From Quercus robur (Eukaryota; Streptophyta; Magnoliopsida; Fagales; Fagaceae), in assembly GCF_932294415.1 (NCBI RefSeq), contig NC_065543.1, positions 28,849,530-28,913,529 of the forward strand: a DNA stretch of 64,000 nt. The letters run 5' to 3'. Below are positions 58,701 through 64,000 of this stretch, piece after piece. The notes beneath the pieces are model-generated. The model ran no database searches. It had not been told where the DNA came from and saw only the letters and a list, made by a program, of their open reading frames with translations. The translations under genes were made by a program, and so were the position numbers. Every line of letters starts with the position of its first letter. Within the stretch, counting starts at the first letter, position 1.

Positions 58701-59525
58701 TGATCTCAGTTTATATTGTTCATGATTGTTCCAAGAATGGAAGGAGTTCATCTTCCAATTGTTATGTTTGTTTACCATTTTGTGGACCTATATATAGGCC
58801 AGCAGTGCCACTATGATATTTCCCTGGTCAATTGGGAAATAATCAAATTAATTTGATTAGTTAATTTTAACATATGATGAAAACTGGTCAACAAATTGTT
58901 AGTGAAAAGAACAATCTGTTCTGTGAAAGGTTCATACTAAGTTATGCTAGTTGCATGTTAAGCAGCTACCAACTTACCATAAACTTCTCAAAGCCATAGA
59001 TGATTCAAAGCTTTCATATACGTATTCTGGAAAGGGTAAAATGCTTACTCCGTTCTGTGTATATCTATATTTAAAGAAGGCATAATTTAGATATTTGTTT
59101 TAAGTTCTATGGAAACATCTTTATGTAAAGCAGAAGCTAGTGTTACTACAAACATCGTTTCTGTCAATCAAACTATCAAAATGTTTTGATCACTGTAAAT
59201 CAATGGAAGAAAAACATGCTTGTGGGTTTTGGTTGATGTGGGAGGCACAAATCCCAAAATGTATTTTAGCATTTTATTGCACTCTTCTACGTGCTAGTTG
59301 TTTACTTAATTATATAATATGTTGAAGATATGAAATCCACACATATTTCCTCAAGCAACAGGCCAACAGAATTATAAGATAATTCTCTCACAAGGTTGAG
59401 AAATTCTGGGACATACTACACTACCTTTTCTGATGTCATGTTTTATTCTGCTCAGGTACTCTCTATCTGCTGCTGTCACGTTTATGGCTTACAAAAGATT
59501 AAGGCCCAAAAAGAGTCGGAGATAG
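49609..59525 (+). CDS. SURF1: SURF1 family cytochrome c oxidase assembly protein, 6 exons, 350 aa
   Basis: Exons 49609-49789, 49902-50005, 52938-53176, 58051-58225, 58304-58587 and 59456-59525 (1053 nt) join in phase with GT-AG borders. SURF1 sits in the mitochondrial inner membrane and assists heme a handling during complex IV assembly. Seen here: a basic, Ser-rich N-terminus with eleven consecutive Ser from an AGT microsatellite (targeting region); first membrane helix at about 72-88 (WLLFLPGAFTFGLGTWQI) followed by LRRQDKIKMLEYRQNRL; the SURF1 core with FRRIRCKGVFDEKRS, then ILVNRGWVPRSW; and a second helix near the C-terminus (YSLSAAVTFMAY) before a basic tail. The length is usual for plants. 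The start codon is the ATG at 49609, the first before the basic leader. Introns 2 and 3 are swollen by transposons. Confidence 0.92.
49716..49747 (+). repeat. Coding (AGT)n microsatellite in SURF1 exon 1
   Basis: About nine AGT triplets, then AGC TCC, read in frame as poly-Ser inside the presumed mitochondrial targeting peptide. Confidence 0.9.
50690..51060 (-). pseudogene. LINE zf-RVT region remnant
   Basis: Minus-strand translation gives pieces such as VDHLLLHCKVA, PKRVIDDLFGF and an interrupted stretch before KWTIWREK. This is the order found after the RT in plant L1 LINEs (zinc-binding Cys/His region, then W-x-x-WR). There are several stops and frame changes. Confidence 0.5.
51641..51908 (+). 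repeat. 168-bp imperfect tandem duplication in SURF1 intron 2
   Basis: TTCAATTACTAAG through AATTTGGCAAGAG is present at about 51641-51733 and 51809-51909. The intervening ATATGGTTAGTTGTATTTTC block resembles 51424-51463. Confidence 0.75.
53453..53594 (-). mobile_element. tRNA-derived SINE, minus strand
   Basis: On the minus strand an A-box-like CTTGTAGCTTAGTGGCATAG at about 53585 is followed by a B box, GGTTCAAATCC, at about 53545, then an A/T-rich tail ending in (AAAT)n-like sequence. The internal promoter spacing is as in tRNA-derived SINEs. Clean target duplications were not found. Confidence 0.65.
54458..54690. mobile_element. Degraded Stowaway-like MITE
   Basis: The left inner end ATTGTTGGTCCCGTATTCC and right inner end GACCAACAATAT are inverted. 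CATTTTGGGATGTCCCAAAA is nearly the same as in the MITE at 16894-17259. The outer termini are worn. Confidence 0.5.
54690..55709 (+). pseudogene. LINE 3' part, C-terminal zinc domain
   Basis: Sense to SURF1. It reads GCDLWKNIRMGW, NWVRFWHDCWCGD, then [36 protein letters not shown] and FDWSRAWGLTSSDS. These are hallmarks of the post-RT region and terminal zinc domain of plant LINEs without an RNase H. Frames are broken, and a roughly 72-bp stretch (SWDVRFLR) is tandemly duplicated near 54945-55030. The 3' end runs into the T16-G15 pair and the foldback element. Confidence 0.7.
55710..55740. repeat. T16-G15 homopolymer pair
   Basis: It lies at the junction between the LINE 3' end and the foldback terminus. 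Same composition pattern as at 23393-23423 and, reversed, at 35132-35159. Confidence 0.7.
55738..57613. mobile_element. Long-TIR foldback element with an internal LINE tail
   Basis: The left end GGGAAATTACACTTTGCCCA and right end (other strand) GGGAAATTACACTTTGCCCA begin inverted repeats of roughly 180 bp. The repeats run past CCACCTGTGG, CCTTGCC and ACACAATTTAACTTAAAAACAT. Target duplication cannot be read beside the G run. It might be Mutator-like, but I see no transposase. Confidence 0.7.
55988..56540 (+). pseudogene. Second LINE 3' tail, inside the foldback
   Basis: Homologous to 55330-55709: GESANHLLLHCDKAYLLWSLVF, MLFGWWNWF, CLMWCIWRERN, then FDWSRAWGLTSSDS and a stop at about 56393. 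A 3' UTR and a short A9 tail (about 56536-56544) follow. It is a separate insertion of the same LINE family. Confidence 0.7.
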
Positions 59526-60038
59526 CATTTTCTCATCAGTGGTAACTTTTACCAATCATTGTTCTTCCTCTAGATCTCATCCATGAATTTGATTTAGGAG
59601 AACATGGGGAAGTTAAATCCACTTCCCATCAATACTGTCCTTTTGAAGAATTTTACTGTCTTCATCAAAATCAGCAGAATTTTAACTGTTGACAATATTA
59701 TCTTTTTCATAAGGTCTTAGTTGACAGGAAAATGTTTTGTGGATCAGCTGCTTTCATCATTAAATAAGCTTACATGAGGGCAGTCGAGTCGATGGAAAAT
59801 AATGTTTTATTTTCTGTTTTGATATAGTGAAAAGTCTCTCTTACAAATCTTGCATAGAAGCTGTTTTTCTCTACCTTTTCTTTGTTTGGTGTGACATGAT
59901 GTACTTTCCAATTTAACCGAGGATTCCATTGGCCCTATATAGAGATAAATTGTGATTAAAGTAGTCTAACAATATGGAATTAGACTTCATTGCGTGGAAA
60001 GGTGTACAATTATGAAGTTAGCTTATGAAGTTATATTG

Positions 60039-60080
<42 letters not shown>

Positions 60081-60100
60081 CAGAAATCATCTATATCACC
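59526..60100. other. SURF1 3' UTR and downstream sequence
   Basis: No ORF. A (TC)n microsatellite is at 60043-60075. The polyadenylation site cannot be fixed. Confidence 0.4.
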
Positions 60101-60362
60101 TTGTAGCTCAATTGGCACCACTTGGTGACTTCAACGAAGTAAAGCTACTACATCCATAACAATTTCACAACAAATCCTAAGTTGCAAGCTGATATTGGTG
60201 GATAAAAAAAGTGATGTTAGTAGTGGCTCTATATTATAACCAATAAAAATTTGCTACTTTGGATTTTTTTTTTTTTTTTTTTTTTTAAGTTGTGAAAATA
60301 TTGTGTACATAGCATTACACTTTCAACAAAAATATCCAAGGTTCAAATGTCTCCAACTCATT
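60100..60362 (+). mobile_element. tRNA-derived SINE split by a MITE
   Basis: The first part (60108-60137) has the A-box-like CCTTGTAGCTCAATTGG. The second part (60322-60362) has the B-box-like AAGGTTCAAATGTC. The inserted element at 60138-60321 lies between them. The head is like the SINE at 21407. Confidence 0.55.
60138..60321. mobile_element. hAT-type MITE, 184 bp
   Basis: The ends are AGTAAAGCTACTACATCC and, on the other strand, AGTGTAATGCTATGTACAC. Inside them CACAACA-like and TTTTCACAAC blocks are inverted. The 8-bp flanks TTCAACGA (60130-60137) and TTCAACAA (60322-60329) differ at one base. An 8-bp duplication is the hAT norm. Confidence 0.7.
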
Positions 60363-63300
60363 GTAAATAGCGAAACATGTTTTGAATTTAAAAAGTGGAG
60401 AAGAGAGGAAAAAATGTGGGATGGGAGAGGGGTGTGTTTTGAAATTGATTATCCTTTCTAAAAGCTGAGAAGGATTACAAACAAAGAAGGCCAGCATGAA
60501 CCACTTGGCACATTCTCGGTAGAGTGAATAGATTTTGCCTCTTTTAAGTGGCACAAGGGGGTGGAGCTGAGGTCTAGATTGTTGTAGCTCCATTTCGTGT
60601 GATAGTCCCTGCCCTGCAATGATCAAAGTATAAGTAATGTTGAGCAATTTTGGAAAAAATTGTGGAGTGAGTGGGTTAGTAACAAAAACTTAATGTAATT
60701 TGGTAAAGTGGACAATATATACTCTCAAACCCGAACTGTGAATAATGGGGGCCTGAAACGGTCAAACTCGCTTTTTTGAATTGTCGCCTTGGAGGACTGG
60801 TGTTTCAGTTGTCCACAATGTTGTGGTAAATAACTTGTTGAACCGTCTTCATGAACTTGATATTGAAGCTTTTTATGCCATCGCTTGGATCCTCTGGTGT
60901 TTGGGAAATTAGGCCGAAGTTGAATAACAAAGACCATGTCCAAATAGACTTGGTTGAGATTTTGTTGCTTATGCCATGGAATACATGGAAATTACACTCA
61001 TCTGTTAAGTTCGTTGACCTAAGAATCTAGAGCATTGATCTTGCAATATTTGCAAAAGAATTCATGTTTCAGTTTCTTGGTTAGAAGTTTTCCCCATTAT
61101 TCATAGCATCTTGTCGCTCCTGATGTATAATCTTAATGTTTCTATAATAAATTTTCTATCAGTGATAACTAAAAAATGGAGAGTTGGAGTTGATGTAATT
61201 TTTGTTTGACCTCTTCTACAAATATATAAAATCTCACAATATTTTCATAACAAACTGAAATATTTTCCAACTATGACTCAAAATAAATAAAAATAAATAA
61301 AAAATAAAAAATAAAAACCTTGAACCCACTACAACTCAAAACAAGCCTATTGAGCAAATGTTATAAGATTTTGTTATGACTAAAAACTTTCCCATTTTTT
61401 AATATTATCTGGTACTTTTTTATTTTACTAGATTTCTAATGAAGTGTCACTCAAAAATTAATAATGACGCAAAAGATATGGATAAAATATAAGCAACTCA
61501 TCATCTTTAAACAAATCAAAACTTTCTCATCTTTGAGTAACTTCTAAGCTAGACTCAACCCTAACACAACTCTATTGATACAACCCAATTTTGACATGTT
61601 TTGACACTAGAAATTTACCAACAAATTTATGAACCATGACAATTTAATGTTTTTTTTTTTTTTTTTAATTAGGAGATTTGACTTCACTTATACTTCATTC
61701 ATATTTTATATACACACATATATATAATAAATCAAGAATATTTTGGAAGGAATAAACATTTTCTGTAAGGCTCTTATGAATAAATCAAACATTTTCTAAT
61801 TTTCACCTTATAATGGTTGGACTTTGCTGGGTTTTTAAGCAGCATCATTTTTCTTCTAGAATTATGACTCTGTATGGAGGAAAAATGGCATTTGCCCTTG
61901 ATTTACTTGAATTAAAAAAGAAGTTAACATGTGTTAGGAGTCAAAAAACGTGTGTCAGGAGGAATAGTCTCATCACTAAGTGGTCTTGTCTAATAACTCT
62001 AGTCTTGGCGTATGGGTTACAGTCTTGCCACTTGCGTTTTTTGAAAAAAAAAGATATTTAAAAAGTTAAAAAATAAAAAAAGATGCCGTATGGGTTAGTC
62101 ACTGTGTCTTGCGGAATAAGAAAATAAACTGGAATAAAATGGAACAAACTTCTTAGATTTGCACTAAAGTAAAATTGGGGAAATTTTTCAGATTTGTGTG
62201 TGAAAATAAAATAAAATAAATACTTTTATTGGATGATATGTATAAGAAATCTGTGCTTTGAACTTTGACTGGAATAAAATGTCAAGGAAGACTATCAAAA
62301 ACTTATCTTGACACATTTGCTAGTTTGGATGATATGTCATTTTCAAAAAGCAAACTGCTTCCAGCCAGAATCTCTCTATGATTATAAAAGCTGCTGCCAG
62401 CAGCAGCCGGAACCTCTCTATGATTATAAATGGGGAGTTGTTCTTTCTTGACGGGAGACGGGGGTGAGATCTGTCTCTCAAAACCAGCAAGTCTAATACC
62501 TTTGAATCATTTTCACTCTTCTTTCATCCATCATAAAAAATCTTCACTTTCATTAACTTGAATATTTCTCATGCCTTTGGCAGCACAATTAAAACCCCAG
62601 CAGTTCCCTAACATCACAGTTAACATTATCTATCATTGGCATGCACCACCAAAGTTATGTTCTCCCCCTCTAACTCACTTACCTTCTCTTCCTTACATTT
62701 TGGATTCATCTCATTAGCTGTAATTAATGTTTATCATGTTTATTTAGTTGAACTGTGAAGCCTTATGTTATTGTGTAATAGAATTTATATGCAACTATGT
62801 TAATCTCACTTGTTACTGGAGACTTCTTATTTGGCTAGGATAAATAGTTATTTTGTTGTTTCTGAACATATAATCTTAGTCTGGCTAAGCTCTTTATATT
62901 ATTTTGCTATTCCTGTTACTTTGCTATTGAAACATATTTACTTGAATTCATTTGAGCAAAGTTGATTACAACTACTAAATACCTTTGTTCTAGCTTTACT
63001 GGAACTTTGCTTGAGTTTCATTTAAAATGTTATTTAAACTTTGTAAAGAATGTCGCAAAAATCTCAATTTTGCTAAACACGTTGATCCTATTTTGCTAGC
63101 ATCACTAGATGTACATTCATTTGATTGCTCTTATCTTTTGACATGGTTTAATTTGGCACTAATGTAAACATTTACATATCAAGCTCTAATATCCTCTTGA
63201 CTACTTCGCAACTAACCTTAATGCTATTGTATTGTTGCTTAATGCTTTATGTTACAACTATTCTATATTTCTTGTTTCATACCACTTGTCAATCACATTA

Positions 63301-63700
63301 TTTTTATTGTTCAAGGGAAAGCACAACAGTAGCGGCCAATGGGTGACCCTATTGGCATAAATTCCGTACTCAACTCCTACCCTCAAGATCGATTCTAACT
63401 CTCAACGTATCAAAGCATGACATGTGTTCAAGCAACAAAAATCATCTCAAACACCTATTATCTAAATGGATTAGATGGACCTCCCCAAATCAACTTTTAT
63501 AAAAATAAGCCAAAGGGAACCTAGGCATGGCTGAAGTTGGTGAGCTACTTAGAAGCTAGTGGGCTACTATTACTAGATTCTTCCTGAACTTATGTTTCAT
63601 TATTAGTATAGTGGCCGATCTTTAGGCAATTAGATATGGGCTTCAATTAGCCTAGAATAGGGGTTTTAAAGAAGATAAAATTAGAATCTAACTCCCAACT
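60363..63700. other. Intergenic sequence, mostly unidentified
   Basis: Near 60770-61020 the + strand gives broken pieces (LHELDIEAFYAIAWILW) that could be a worn LINE remnant. 61214-61260 resembles a hAT-type MITE end. The ORF at 61813-62061 has no recognisable content. No other feature is supported. Confidence 0.35.
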
Positions 63701-63769
63701 AGCTAATTACTTAATATTTGATTGTAGGTGACTTCTGAACTAGTCATGGATAGTCTCGCGAAAAGACTA

Positions 63770-64000
63770 GCAGATAGAGGGAGCATTCAACGAATATGAA
63801 TAATACTGATAGAAATAAAGATCAAAATATCCACGAGATGAAGTGGAATTGCATTAAGATGAAGAATCCAAGCAGGAATTGCAAATAAAACTGGGAAAAC
63901 AAAGAACAGCTCTTCAGTTCAGAGCTGAAATTAAGATAAAATTACATCAAAACTGCATGCCTATTTATAATCGCTAACTAAACTAACAAATTATTACAAC
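63770..64000 (-). mobile_element. Possible LTR fragment at the window edge
   Basis: On the minus strand TATAAATAGGCATGCAG (about 63954-63970) followed by about 200 bp of mixed sequence resembles the U3-R part of a retroelement LTR. The partner and ends lie outside the window, so this is tentative. Confidence 0.2.

Noticed and set aside
61813-62061. 82-codon + strand ORF
   Set aside because: No conserved motif, no splice context, ends in a poly-Lys run from an A tract.
1-64000. A novel defence, phage or biosynthetic system
   Set aside because: No such gene set is visible; apart from the two host genes nearly all recognisable protein similarity is to transposon families.

Overview
The window is AT-rich eukaryotic nuclear DNA from a flowering plant. 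GT-AG introns, plant-type LTR, LINE, Helitron and Harbinger elements, tRNA-derived SINEs and two recognisable plant genes all agree on this. A woody eudicot is my weak inference from the style of the repeats; I cannot name the species.

Only two intact host genes were reconstructed, both on the + strand. The first (18783-22392, three exons) encodes a GPI-anchored non-specific lipid-transfer protein with a complete eight-cysteine motif; its middle exon is only 30 nt. The second (49609-59525, six exons, about 350 aa) encodes SURF1, the mitochondrial cytochrome c oxidase assembly factor. Its upstream region carries a telo-box and two TGGGCC-type site II elements. The left edge (about 1-950) looks like the promoter and 5' leader of a minus-strand gene whose coding part lies outside the window.

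Most of the rest is nested transposons. 1-16.8 kb: a head-to-tail cluster of minus-oriented Helitron termini, and a Helitron-like segment that carries what looks like the first exon of a gene. A Tat-lineage Ty3/Gypsy element (about 5566-16721) sits in that segment. It has 790-bp LTRs about 3.3% diverged, a broken gag-pol, an 80-bp tandem repeat with partial 160-bp alternation, and a multi-exon antisense gene. 16.9-18.1 kb: a Stowaway-like MITE, then a MULE-type foldback nested inside another, each with target duplications. 23.4-29.6 kb: a LINE RNase H remnant, a MULE-type MITE holding a Helitron, and a 3.9-kb L1 LINE with a 15-bp target duplication. 32.7-46.5 kb: a decayed LINE split by an 11.9-kb PIF/Harbinger element (Myb/SANT-like protein plus DDE transposase), itself split by a Sirevirus-like Copia element that keeps only the gag 3' part. 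46.5-48.2 kb: a Copia LTR+PBS remnant, a MITE, a tandem duplication, and an inverted paralog of the 23.9-29.6 kb insertion sites without their insertions. SURF1 introns 2 and 3 hold LINE 3' fragments, a SINE, MITEs and a long-TIR foldback containing another LINE tail. 59.5-64 kb is mostly unidentified intergenic DNA with a SINE split by a hAT-type MITE.

I found no prokaryotic system, CRISPR array, rRNA or intact tRNA. The most informative unusual points are the internal empty-site paralog at 47996-48215, the antisense gene of the Tat element, the 295-bp near-identical exon duplication in the Harbinger transposase, the nonsense-only decay of the LINE, and an unidentified minus-strand open exon just upstream of SURF1.
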